DNA from: Lapidilactobacillus achengensis
GTDB lineage: Bacteria; Bacillota; Bacilli; Lactobacillales; Lactobacillaceae
DNA length: 64,000 nucleotides
Assembly: GCF_003946655.1 (NCBI RefSeq)
Contig: NZ_RHOV01000011.1
Span: 1 to 64,000 of the forward strand
Direction of reading: 5' to 3'
Position 1 is the first letter of the stretch; each line of letters starts with the position of its first letter. Shown here one piece after another: positions 27,961 through 36,569 of this stretch. Under the pieces are notes generated by a model. That model made no database searches. It saw nothing but the letters and a program-made list of their open reading frames with translations, and had not been told where the DNA came from. The position numbers and the translations under genes are program-made.

Positions 27961-28717
27961 TCCGTTTGTTGATGTTGTTAACCAAATCAATGGCTTTCCG
28001 GAACGACCCAAAGGCCGCTACTTTAACGGGTTGACCCCGGAGCTCCACGAACGTTATCGGGTCAAGAAAGTCAAGCTATATATTACTTTGCAGAAGGCGT
28101 TACAGGAAGTTGATAAAATTCTGGAGCCTGATGAGAAAATCGTCAATATGATGCCGGTCACCAATGAGAATGGTTCGAACGCGGCGACCAGCGGGGTGAT
28201 GGGCATGTATGCCGCTAAAACCGCAACCGCCGCGGACTACATCAAGGAACAAGACAGCCTGCGGGACAATCGCCTGATGATTTTCACGGATCGACGGATG
28301 ATTTTCTTCGTGATGATCGAATTTATTGACGATCCCACGGTTTATTATTCCTACTATTATGATCGAATCCCTGTGCTTAAATTGAAGAAGCATCGCGAAT
28401 CTATTCCCGCCGATAACAACCGACCTTGGCGCCGCAATGTGCTGCACTGGTATACCTTAGACTTCCAGACCACAGATAAACGCGTGTTCACCGAGATCCT
28501 CAATGTGGAAAATGCCGAGTTGTTCAAGCGTAATCTCCTGATGATTCCCAACATGGCCAAGATTGAAATCTCTGATTCTGTTTTTCGTGGGACTAAGTTT
28601 GATTACATCTTCAGTAATATCAACTTCGGGATCCATGCCAATAACGTTATTTTTATCGGAATGGGGATCATCTTGGGAATCGCCCTCATTGTCTACTTGC
28701 TGATCCATTTTCTGTGA
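27944..28717 (+). CDS. Tail-anchored PH-like protein, candidate anti-sigma factor, module 2
   Basis: The 257-residue paralogue of the module 1 partner is nearly the same from residue 45 to 215. The juxtamembrane and membrane parts (FGIHANNVIFIGMGIILGI to the end) and the first 45 residues are more divergent. Sensing or sigma specificity could therefore sit at the two ends. It has one C-terminal membrane helix and no signal peptide. GGAGGG lies 8 bp before ATG 27944. Confidence 0.75.
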   Translation: MTTLLNPFVDVVNQINGFPERPKGRYFNGLTPELHERYRVKKVKLYITLQKALQEVDKILEPDEKIVNMMPVTNENGSNAATSGVMGMYAAKTATAADYIKEQDSLRDNRLMIFTDRRMIFFVMIEFIDDPTVYYSYYYDRIPVLKLKKHRESIPADNNRPWRRNVLHWYTLDFQTTDKRVFTEILNVENAELFKRNLLMIPNMAKIEISDSVFRGTKFDYIFSNINFGIHANNVIFIGMGIILGIALIVYLLIHFL

Positions 28718-28776
28718 TAAGCGCCGGACACCCAAGTTTTTCAAAATAGCAGTTAACCCATATTTTAATTTGCCTG

Positions 28777-28807
28777 CCAGCAAGCTGCCTCCTTGCTGGT
28801 TTTTTTG
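28777..28807 (+). terminator. Terminator of sigma module 2
   Basis: CCAGCAAG/CTTGCTGG stem, 7-nt loop and seven Ts. The GTTAACCCATATTTT sequence before it is shared with module 1. Confidence 0.9.
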
Positions 28808-28867
28808 TTGGCTTTTGCTGAAAATCGCTCACTTACTAAAAAGAAACTTTCACGAAAAAGTGGCAAC

Positions 28868-28908
28868 TTTACAAGATATTTACATAAATCATACTGAAAA
28901 TTTATACT
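28868..28908 (+). promoter_or_regulatory. pst promoter with Pho-box-like repeats
   Basis: TTTACA at 28868-28873 and 28879-28884 are spaced 11 bp start to start, as in Gram-positive PhoP boxes (TTAACA-type repeats). The second also serves as a -35, 18 bp before TATACT (28903-28908). Phosphate-starvation control is therefore plausible. Confidence 0.6.
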
Positions 28909-28969
28909 CACTGGGTAAACTGTGGTTGTATTCAAAATTAGGGATGACACAGAGCAGGAGTGTAGAGAT

Positions 28970-29872
28970 ATGAAGAAAAAACTTGCATTAGGTTCACTGA
29001 TCGCTGCCGGATTAATGTTATTGGGCGCTTGTAGCGGATCAGGCAACGCTTCCAATGGTAGCAGCAGTAGCTCCAGCAGCAAGAAAGCAGAATCAGCTAA
29101 AATCATGGTCGTCGGCTCAACCGCGTTACAACCATTAGTCGAACAAGCGGCGAAGGATTTCCAAAAGGAAAACAGCAACATCGTGGTCAACGTTCAAGGT
29201 GGCGGTTCCGGCACAGGGTTAAGTCAAGTTTCGCAAGGCGCGGTCACCATTGGAAACTCGGATATTTTCGCTGAGGCCAAAGATGGGATCGACGCTTCTA
29301 AATTGGTCGATCATAAAGTTGCGGTCGTGGGGATGGGACCAGTCGTTAACAAAGAAGTTGGCGTGAAGAACATTACCATGGCTCAATTGAAGGATATTTT
29401 CACTGGGAAGATCACCAACTGGAAAGACGTTGGCGGCAAAGATGGCGCGATCACTGTGATCAATCGGGCAGAAGGTAGCGGGACCCGCGCGACTTTCGAA
29501 AACGCGGTGCTTGATGGCGCTAAGGCAGTTAAGTCACAAGAGCAAGATTCCAACGGGACTGTTCAACAAATCGTCCGCTCAACGCCAGGTTCGATCAGCT
29601 ACTTGGCTTTCTCATACTTCAAAGATGATATCCAACCATTATCGATCGATGGTGTTGAACCGACTGACAAGAACGTGACCACCAACGAATGGAAGATCTG
29701 GTCTTACGAACATATGTATACTCAGGAAAAAATCGACAGCGCGACTAAGAAGTTTCTGGAATACATGGACTCAAAAGATGTTCAGTCTGGCCCAGTCAAA
29801 GATCTTGGCTATATCAGCATGCATGACATGAAAGTTGTCAAGGACGCGAAGAACAAGGTCAGCGAAAAATAA
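28970..29872 (+). CDS. pstS: Phosphate-binding lipoprotein PstS
   Basis: The 300-residue receptor has lipobox LGAC (Cys21), a Ser-rich linker and the phosphate-binding fold: VVGSTALQPLVEQ, GGGSGTGLSQV, NRAEGSGTRATFEN and a closing STPGSISYLAFSYF region. ATG 28970 starts the lipoprotein signal; an upstream in-frame start at 28922 would spoil it. It heads a pstS-C-A-B-B-phoU operon for high-affinity phosphate uptake. Confidence 0.95.
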   Translation: MKKKLALGSLIAAGLMLLGACSGSGNASNGSSSSSSSKKAESAKIMVVGSTALQPLVEQAAKDFQKENSNIVVNVQGGGSGTGLSQVSQGAVTIGNSDIFAEAKDGIDASKLVDHKVAVVGMGPVVNKEVGVKNITMAQLKDIFTGKITNWKDVGGKDGAITVINRAEGSGTRATFENAVLDGAKAVKSQEQDSNGTVQQIVRSTPGSISYLAFSYFKDDIQPLSIDGVEPTDKNVTTNEWKIWSYEHMYTQEKIDSATKKFLEYMDSKDVQSGPVKDLGYISMHDMKVVKDAKNKVSEK

Positions 29873-29892
29873 AGTAAGCGAGAAGTGAGATT

Positions 29893-30804
29893 ATGAAAGA
29901 GGATAAACTCTTTGCCCGCTCCAAGGAGATCCGTCAAGATAATTGGGGCCGGCTACTCTGCTATATCAGCGTCACGATCTTGTTGCTACTGGTTGTGACG
30001 ATTGTCTACTTCATTAGTAGCAAAGGCCTACAGACGTTCACCAAAAATCACGTTAATGTTTGGTCGTTTCTGACAACAGCAGATTGGAACACCAGCTTGG
30101 ATGCCCATGGGCATGCGGACATTGGGGCCTTAGCCTTGATCACAACCTCGTTTTCGACAACTATGCTAGCGGCCGCTGTGGCGACACCGCTAGCTTTTGT
30201 TATCGCGATCTACGTGGTGGCGCTAAAGCCGAAATTCGGGCAACGTTTTGTCCAACCAGTGATTGAATTACTGCTGGGAATTCCTTCAGTTGTCTACGGG
30301 TTCATCGGCTTGACCGTTTTGGTACCGATCATTCGCGGGCGTTTCGGTGGCACAGGCTTTGGGATCTTGGCCGGGGCGTTGATCTTGGCCTTGATGATCT
30401 TGCCCACGATCACGTCCTTGTCGATCGAAAGCTTGCGCAGTGTGGATCCCAGTTACCAGAAATTTGCTTATACTTTGGGGTGCACCCATTGGCAAATGAT
30501 CTATCACGTCATGTTGCGGATCTCCGCGAAGAAACTGATGATCGCCGTGATTTATGGGATCGCCCGGGCCTTTGGTGAAGCGCTGGCAGTCCAGATGGTG
30601 ATCGGCAATACCGTTCAAATGCCCACAAGTCTGGTCTCGCCCACCGCAACGCTGACCAGTAAATTGACCACCGATATTGGCAACACCATTGATGGTACGC
30701 TGCCCAATAACGCCTTATGGACCTTGGCCTTGATCCTCTTGCTGATCTCCTTGGCCTTTAACTTGATCGTCAAAGGATTCACCCGAGGAGGCGAGGCCAA
30801 ATGA
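29893..30804 (+). CDS. pstC: Phosphate ABC transporter permease PstC
   Basis: The 303-residue permease has six predicted helices, a large first extracellular loop (residues about 45-85) and the PstC motif GIPSVVYGFIGLTVLVP. It pairs with PstA. It starts 20 bp after pstS and overlaps pstA by 4 bp. Confidence 0.95.
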   Translation: MKEDKLFARSKEIRQDNWGRLLCYISVTILLLLVVTIVYFISSKGLQTFTKNHVNVWSFLTTADWNTSLDAHGHADIGALALITTSFSTTMLAAAVATPLAFVIAIYVVALKPKFGQRFVQPVIELLLGIPSVVYGFIGLTVLVPIIRGRFGGTGFGILAGALILALMILPTITSLSIESLRSVDPSYQKFAYTLGCTHWQMIYHVMLRISAKKLMIAVIYGIARAFGEALAVQMVIGNTVQMPTSLVSPTATLTSKLTTDIGNTIDGTLPNNALWTLALILLLISLAFNLIVKGFTRGGEAK

Positions 30805-31673
30805 ATCGTTATCGAAATGACAAGTTTGCCCGCGGCCTGATCTACACCATTGTTGGCGCGATCATTGCCTTGATTGCCGTCTTTATTGGCTATTTGCTGG
30901 TTCAAGGCTGGTCCACGATCAGCTGGTCGTTTCTGACCACCGCCAGCGATGATGGGCTGGGCATTCGCGATCAACTCTTCAACTCATTGTATTTGTTGAT
31001 CTTGACGCTCCTGTTGTCTTTCCCCATCGCCTTAGGTTCCGCCATTGCCTTAACCATTTACGGCAAGAAAAGTCGGTTCGCCGCCATCGCGGAAATGGCG
31101 ATCCAAGCCTTAAGCTCGTTACCTTCGATCATCATCGGGCTCTTTGGCTTCCTGTTGTTAGTTCTGAAGTTCAAAATCGGCTTTTCCGTGCTGTCAGGCG
31201 CGATCGCGTTGACCTTCTTCAATCTGCCGATCTTGACCCAAAGTATTTCCTTGGCGATCGCGACGGTACCAGAGGCGCGCATGACCGCTGGCGTTTCCCT
31301 TGGTGTTTCCAAATGGCATACGATCACCAAGGTGATTTTGCCCGAGGCGATGCCGGGAATGATCTCAGGCATCGTGCTTAGCGCCGGCCGGGTTTTCGGT
31401 GAAGCGGCAGCTTTGATTTATACGGCTGGCCAAAGCGCGCCGAAGTTGGATTACCTGAACTGGAATATTTTCGACGCGAATAGCTTTCTGAATCCATTGC
31501 GACCTGCGGAAACATTGGCGGTCCATATTTGGAAAGTCAATACCGAAGGACTGGGCGCCAATGCCGAGGCAATCTCGAAAGGCACGATCGTTATTTTGAT
31601 TTTGACCATTTTGGTGTTCAATCTGCTGGCGCGGCAACTGTCCCACCGACTACAACGGAAAATCTATCGCTAA
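30801..31673 (+). CDS. pstA: Phosphate ABC transporter permease PstA
   Basis: The 290-residue permease has the coupling loop AGVSLGVSKWHTITKVILPEA and six helices. The ALSSLPSIIIGLFGFLLLV segment is the PstA counterpart of the PstC motif. Its start overlaps pstC (ATGA). Confidence 0.95.
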   Translation: MNRYRNDKFARGLIYTIVGAIIALIAVFIGYLLVQGWSTISWSFLTTASDDGLGIRDQLFNSLYLLILTLLLSFPIALGSAIALTIYGKKSRFAAIAEMAIQALSSLPSIIIGLFGFLLLVLKFKIGFSVLSGAIALTFFNLPILTQSISLAIATVPEARMTAGVSLGVSKWHTITKVILPEAMPGMISGIVLSAGRVFGEAAALIYTAGQSAPKLDYLNWNIFDANSFLNPLRPAETLAVHIWKVNTEGLGANAEAISKGTIVILILTILVFNLLARQLSHRLQRKIYR

Positions 31674-31717
31674 GTGCTAGCCGTCACCGTTGTGGCCGCG
31701 ACTGTTAATGAGGTGTA

Positions 31718-32509
31718 ATGATGTACGATACTGCAGAAACATATTTGAAATTCCCCGATTTGCCCAACGCCTTGACGACCAAGGATCTGACCGTTAAATA
31801 CGATGAAACCTTGGCCTTGCAGCCATGTTCCGCGATTTTCCCAAAAAATCGGATCACGGCCTTGATCGGACCATCAGGCTCTGGTAAGTCAACCTTTCTG
31901 CGTTGTTTGAATCGGATGAATGATGAGGTCGCCGCGATTGGTGGCCAAATCATGCTTGATGGCATCAACATCAACGATCCCAAGCTGAACGTTTATCAAT
32001 TGCGGCAACAGGTGGGAATGCTGTTTCAGCAGCCGAATCCGTTTGCGCGCTCGATTCGGTTTAACTTGTCCTTTGGCGTGTTGGAACATCAGAAGATCAG
32101 CGCCAGTGATTTGCACCAGCGGATGGAGCAGGTGCTCAGCATGGTTGATCTTTGGACCGAATTGGATGGCGATCTGGAGCGCAACGCCTTGCAACTATCC
32201 GGCGGGCAGCAACAGCGGCTGTGTTTAGCGCGGACGTTGATGTCGATGCCGCAAGTTTTGCTCTTGGATGAACCGGCCAGCGCCTTAGATCCAATTTCGA
32301 CTGCCAAAATAGAAGCAAATTTGCTAGAATTAAAGCAGAACTATACGATCATTATCGTGACCCATAATTTGGAACAAGCGGCGCGGATCAGCGATTATAC
32401 CGCCTTCTTTTACGACGGTCATTTAATGGAATATGACGCGACCGCGCAGCTGTTTATCAAGCCACATTTGGCGATGACTGACGATTATTTGTCAGGGAAT
32501 TTCGGGTGA
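31718..32509 (+). CDS. pstB: Phosphate ABC transporter ATPase PstB, first copy
   Basis: The 263-residue ATPase has Walker A GPSGSGKST, the LRCLNRMND motif of PstB, signature LSGGQQQRLCLARTL and Walker B VLLLDEPASALDPI. Two consecutive ATGs (31718, 31721) follow GAGGTG; the second is spaced better. A second pstB follows at once, as in many Firmicutes where two PstB proteins serve one permease. Confidence 0.94.
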   Translation: MMYDTAETYLKFPDLPNALTTKDLTVKYDETLALQPCSAIFPKNRITALIGPSGSGKSTFLRCLNRMNDEVAAIGGQIMLDGININDPKLNVYQLRQQVGMLFQQPNPFARSIRFNLSFGVLEHQKISASDLHQRMEQVLSMVDLWTELDGDLERNALQLSGGQQQRLCLARTLMSMPQVLLLDEPASALDPISTAKIEANLLELKQNYTIIIVTHNLEQAARISDYTAFFYDGHLMEYDATAQLFIKPHLAMTDDYLSGNFG

Positions 32510-33273
32510 TGATCATGACAGAGAATAGTTTGACAACCAAAGATGTTAAAGTTAGCTATGGTCAGCACGAAAGCCTCCATGGCGTGACTTTGGATTTCCC
32601 CAAGAATCAAATCACGGCCTTGATGGGACCTTCCGGCTGCGGCAAATCGACTTTTTTACGCTGTTTGAATCGGAGCAACGATTTACTTCCCGATGTGACT
32701 GTCAGTGGGGAGATCGAGTTTGAGCAGCAAGATATTTACGGGCCGAAAGTCAATGTGGTCGCTTTACGGACTCAGATCGGCATGGTTTACCAACAGCCAA
32801 CGCCGTTTCCCTTCTCAATTTATGAGAATGTGATTTTCAGTCAACGGATGATCGGCCTGCATGATCGCCAGAAAGCGGACGAAATCGTGGAGCGCAGCCT
32901 GCGTCAAGCCGCAATTTGGGATGAGGTTAAAGATCGACTCCAGCGCTCGGCCCAATCGCTATCTGGCGGCCAGCAGCAACGGGTCTGCCTCGCCAGTGTT
33001 TTGGCCGGGGCGCCGGAAGTGATCCTGTTGGATGAACCGACCAGCGCGTTGGATCCAATCGCCAGCGCTAAAATCGAAGGCACCTTGCTAAGTCTGAAAG
33101 ACAGCTACACCATCGTGATCGTGACCCATAATTTGCAACAGGCCAGCCGGATCTCTGATCAAACCGCGTTTTTACTGAATGGCGATTTGGTCGAAGCCGA
33201 CGCCACCAAGACGATTTTTATGACGCCGCGGGAACAAGCAACCAGTGATTATTTGAATGGGAAATTCGGATAA
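32509..33273 (+). CDS. pstB: Phosphate ABC transporter ATPase PstB, second copy
   Basis: The PstB paralogue has Walker A GPSGCGKST, LRCLNRSND and signature LSGGQQQRVCLASVLAG. In the signature helix, Ser-Val replaces the usual Arg-Ala/Thr, a small departure from the upstream copy. Possible starts are GTG 32506, ATG 32509 (TGATG overlap with the previous stop) and ATG 32515; the middle one was taken with low certainty. Confidence 0.93.
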   Translation: MIMTENSLTTKDVKVSYGQHESLHGVTLDFPKNQITALMGPSGCGKSTFLRCLNRSNDLLPDVTVSGEIEFEQQDIYGPKVNVVALRTQIGMVYQQPTPFPFSIYENVIFSQRMIGLHDRQKADEIVERSLRQAAIWDEVKDRLQRSAQSLSGGQQQRVCLASVLAGAPEVILLDEPTSALDPIASAKIEGTLLSLKDSYTIVIVTHNLQQASRISDQTAFLLNGDLVEADATKTIFMTPREQATSDYLNGKFG

Positions 33274-33292
33274 TTTCGGATAGGAGACAATC

Positions 33293-33961
33293 ATGGCACA
33301 ACAATTTTTTGATGAGTTGAAGAGTTTGCAAACCAACTTCATGAATATGGGCATCACCGTCAGTGAACAAATCTATCAGTCCACCAAATCCTTTATTGAT
33401 CACGACAAGAAGCTGGCCCACGCGGTGATCAGCACTGATCATGACATCAACGAAAACGAGATCGACTTGGAGAAACAGGCCCTTTATTTAATGGCTTTGC
33501 AACAACCCGTGGCCACCAATTTCCGCGAAGTGATCTCGATCCTCAAAGCTAGTTCAGATTTAGAGCGAATCGGAGACCATGCAGTTGGCATTGCCCGCGA
33601 AACGATTTATATTAAAGGTAATCAACGGATCCCCAAAGTTGAGGAACAAATCGCCGAAATGACTAACAGCGTCCGCAAAATGTTGGAAGAAGCGCTGGAC
33701 GCGTACTTCCACGAAGATGCGACTGTTGCAGAGAACGTCGCGAAGGCTGATTTGGGGATTGACCAACAGTTCATTACGATTCGCAAAGCCATCACCGACA
33801 CCGAGTCGCAAACTGTCGATCTGGCGCCGGCCAGCGCCAGTTATCTGATGGTCGCGCGGTTCTTGGAGCGGATTGGGGATCATATCGTCAATATTACGGA
33901 ATGGATTGTTTATAGCAAAACCGGGAATATTGTGGAATTGAGTAACGATAAGCGCCGCTGA
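33293..33961 (+). CDS. phoU: Phosphate-signalling protein PhoU
   Basis: The 222-residue all-helical protein has two PhoU repeats, each with the metal-binding E/DxxxD pattern (SSDLERIGDHAVGIARE and ARFLERIGDHIVNITEW). PhoU restrains Pst activity and modulates the PhoR kinase where one exists. It is the last pst gene; a long repeat begins 58 bp downstream and no terminator intervenes. Confidence 0.95.
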   Translation: MAQQFFDELKSLQTNFMNMGITVSEQIYQSTKSFIDHDKKLAHAVISTDHDINENEIDLEKQALYLMALQQPVATNFREVISILKASSDLERIGDHAVGIARETIYIKGNQRIPKVEEQIAEMTNSVRKMLEEALDAYFHEDATVAENVAKADLGIDQQFITIRKAITDTESQTVDLAPASASYLMVARFLERIGDHIVNITEWIVYSKTGNIVELSNDKRR

Positions 33962-34018
33962 GTGCATGGGCAATGTTTGGCGCCGAGCTAGAATCGGCAG
34001 CTTCTATTCTTGGATGGT

Positions 34019-34756
34019 CGCTTGATTGCAGGTGTGGTAGGGTGTTGCGCGTGAGCGCAACCGGTTCGGGCCATTTGTGCGGCTGGAACGCAGTGGGCAT
34101 CGTTTTGAGCCAATCCGCAAGACCCGCGGCTTGTCTCAAAATCGAGCCTTATTCTAAGCGGCAAAGCCGCAAAGAATAATTTCACTGCTGAGCCGCATGG
34201 CCCGAACCGGTTGCTAGGCAGAATTGAGCCTATCTGCAATCGGAGCTGGATATCTAACGAAGTGGTTTTGCGAGATTGAGGTCAAACAATTGCCCACTTT
34301 TGGGATGGTACAGCAACACCAACGGATTTGGATCAGGCGGTTGCGACATTTTGCGTAGGCTGAACATCTCAACTCGTACTCTTGAACGATTCATGAGTGA
34401 AAACCGATTGATTCAGTTGATGCACTGATAACTAGGTTTGTTTATCAGACAGACTGCGCTGGTGTCACCAATTCATGGATTGTAACCACTAACCACGGTC
34501 TTCAATTGCGTGGTTCTTCATTAATTGGCCATAACTTATTGGACGGCGTGAGTGCTCAAACGGCTGTTAAAACGTTGAGCGGCTGGAGCGGAGAAATTCG
34601 GGGTGAGATCGCCGTGAAATTGTCCTTGGCGGCTCTGCCGCTTAGGACAAGGCCTGATTTTGAGACAAGCCGCGCACTTTGCGGATTGGCTCAAAACAGC
34701 GCCCACAGCGAGCTCACCCCGAATTTCGTAGCGCAAGCTGCGGGCAACCTACTCTC
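34019..34756 (+). repeat. Long composite hairpin repeat, copy 4
   Basis: Module A has a third arm sequence, GCAACCGGTTCGGGCCA (34057-34073), fully matched by its complement at 34198-34214. The inner hairpin 34149-34179 combines TTATTCT arms with a GCGGC/GCCGC core. Module B ends at the GCGGGCAACCTACT terminus. It lies between phoU and the response regulator. Confidence 0.9.
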
Positions 34757-34825
34757 AATCAGAAGAATAAGCAATTTCAACAAAAAAGGTGCCAAGACAA
34801 GAAGCGAAAGTTTAGGTGTAGACTA

Positions 34826-35572
34826 ATGCAAAATAAGATATTGGTCTTGACCAAACAGCTCAAAATTTTTATCATGCTTAACGAAAAACTCGCCGAACAA
34901 CACTTCTCGGTGTTTAACGTCACATCCGCTTTAAGCGCGGCCCAGGCTATTGCCAGCCAAGAATTCAGCGCTGTGATCGTTGACTTAGACTGCCTTGGTT
35001 TTGAAGCGTCCAGCCAACTGGTCGCGCAAAATCGCGACGCCATCAATGGTCCCATCGTGATTTTGGATGCCGCGCCCACGCCAGATAATTTGCTGGCATT
35101 GTTCGCGCTCAGAGTTGATGATTACTTGGCGGCCCAAGTTTCTTTTGCGGAACTATCCGCGCGGATCCAGCAGCGGATCTGGGTGTATAAGACTCACGAA
35201 CATGAGCGCCCGGTGCATCCGGAGCTGGCGGACGAGGTCAAATCATCCGCGATCCATCTGGACGATCTGACCATTGATCTGCAACATTATCAGGTGTTGC
35301 GCCGCGGGGTTGATTTAGGATTGACGCCGAAAGAATTCAAATTACTGATTTATTTGATCAACCATAATGGTCAGGTTTTGAGTCGGGAACAGATTCTAAA
35401 CAAGGTTTGGGGCTACGACGAGCTGGAATCTTCGCGAATCGTTGACATCCATGTCAGCCATCTGCGCGATAAAATCGAGTTGGATTCCAAAAATCCCCAA
35501 ATCATCAAAACCGTGCGCGGCTTTGGCTATATTTTCGAGGATAAACACCTAAAAATCGACTTTCAAAAATAA
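34826..35572 (+). CDS. Orphan OmpR-type regulator with degenerate receiver
   Basis: The 248-residue protein has a receiver-like N-terminal domain and an intact winged-helix domain (residues about 150-240: LTPKEFKLLIYLINHNGQVLS, RIVDIHVSHLRDKI, RGFGYIF). Key receiver residues are lost: the acidic pair is Thr9-Lys10, the switch Ser/Thr is Asp81 and the conserved Lys is Ala103; only Asp53 remains. Standard phosphorylation is therefore doubtful. No kinase gene is adjacent. Position after pst-phoU suggests phosphate control, but a long repeat separates them. ATG 34826 was chosen over open frame upstream within the repeat. Confidence 0.88.
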   Translation: MQNKILVLTKQLKIFIMLNEKLAEQHFSVFNVTSALSAAQAIASQEFSAVIVDLDCLGFEASSQLVAQNRDAINGPIVILDAAPTPDNLLALFALRVDDYLAAQVSFAELSARIQQRIWVYKTHEHERPVHPELADEVKSSAIHLDDLTIDLQHYQVLRRGVDLGLTPKEFKLLIYLINHNGQVLSREQILNKVWGYDELESSRIVDIHVSHLRDKIELDSKNPQIIKTVRGFGYIFEDKHLKIDFQK

Positions 35573-35573
35573 A

Positions 35574-35601
35574 CCGTCAGCTGGTCAACTGGCGGCTTTT
35601 T
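35574..35601 (+). terminator. Terminator of the regulator gene
   Basis: CCGTCAG/CTGGCGG (one G-T pair) with an 8-nt loop, followed by CTTTTT, right after the stop. Confidence 0.75.
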
Positions 35602-35660
35602 GAATTGCGTGCGCCGCTTTTCGGTGTGGTATGGTAATGCCAACGGATTCCAGCAGTTTG

Positions 35661-36467
35661 CGCTTAATTGCAGGTATAGTGGGTGTTGCGCGTGAGCGCA
35701 ACCGGCTGGGACTGCTGTTGCGGACTGGAACGTGGTGGGCATCGTTTGAAGCCAATTCCAAAAGCGGGAATTGTCTTCAAATCGAGCCTTGTCCTAAGCG
35801 GCAAAGCCGCCAAGGACAATTTCACGACAATCAAGGCGAAGGATTTGACGAAGTGGTTTTGCGAGCTAGAGGTCAAACAATCGCCCTTTTTGGGATGGTA
35901 CCGTAATGCCAACGGATTTGGATTAGGAGGTTGGGACATTTTGTGTAGGCCGAAGATCTGTACTCGTTTCCTTAACAATTCTTGAGTGAAAACCGATCAA
36001 TTCAACCGATTCATCAGGAACTTACCTCAGTTCATCTGACCGACTGCACTGGTGTCGCCAATTCAAAGCTGGTGACCACTAGCCATGGTTGTCATTTGCG
36101 TGGCCCTACATCAATTGACCATAGCCTGCCAGTTGGCGTGAGTGCTCAAACGACTGTTAAAACGTTGAGCGGCTGGAGCGGAGAAATTCGGGGTGAGATC
36201 GCCGTGAAATGGTTGAGAGTGTGAGCCGACCTGGGCAGCTTCTGAGCATTAGCCTAGTAACTATTTTGGAGGCTGGGCTTTGCCTCCGAAATAGTTGCGT
36301 AGCTAAGCGGAGGAAGCTAGGTCGGTGAACACGTTTGGCGGCTCTGCCGCTTAGGACAAGGCCTGATTTTGAGACAAGCCGCGCACTTTGCGGATTGGCT
36401 CAAAACAGCGCCCACAGCGAGCTCACCCCGAATTTCGCAGCGCAAGCCGCGGCCAAGCTACTTTTGT
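35661..36467 (+). repeat. Long composite hairpin repeat, copy 5
   Basis: Module A lacks its right arm: after the TTGTCCT hairpin the sequence jumps to the spacer. Module B carries a short repeat inserted in its hairpin near 36213-36336. The outer B arms (AAATTCGGGGTGAG type) flank the insertion at about 36184 and 36418. A spacer fragment (GGTAATGCCAACGGATT) sits just outside the left end, suggesting an older tandem copy. Confidence 0.86.
36213..36336 (+). repeat. Short hairpin repeat, copy 2 (nested)
   Basis: A full 125-bp element has outer arms CCGACCT/AGGTCGG plus AGCTTC/GAAGCT, and an inner stem GCAACTATTT/AAATAGTTGC next to GGAGGC/GCCTCC. It has replaced one side of the module B hairpin in long repeat copy 5. 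Confidence 0.88.
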
Positions 36468-36522
36468 CTTTCCACCACACCTGCCGCTACCAACGACATA
36501 CCAACCGCAGGCGGACTTGTGC

Positions 36523-36528
36523 TATACT
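36523..36528 (+). promoter_or_regulatory. Extended -10 box of ktrB
   Basis: TGCTATACT lies 42 bp before the ktrB start, right after the long repeat; no clear -35 is seen. Confidence 0.4.
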
Positions 36529-36569
36529 GAAAGCAATCAAATCGAGTTAGGTAAGGGGTTGTTTCGTTT

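Noticed and set aside
34506-34826. Recurrent short frames (RIGSKQRPQRAHPEF-type) in several long repeats, including one fused to the regulator gene
   Set aside because: They arise from the same hairpin and end at repeat borders; the regulator has its own ATG at 34826.
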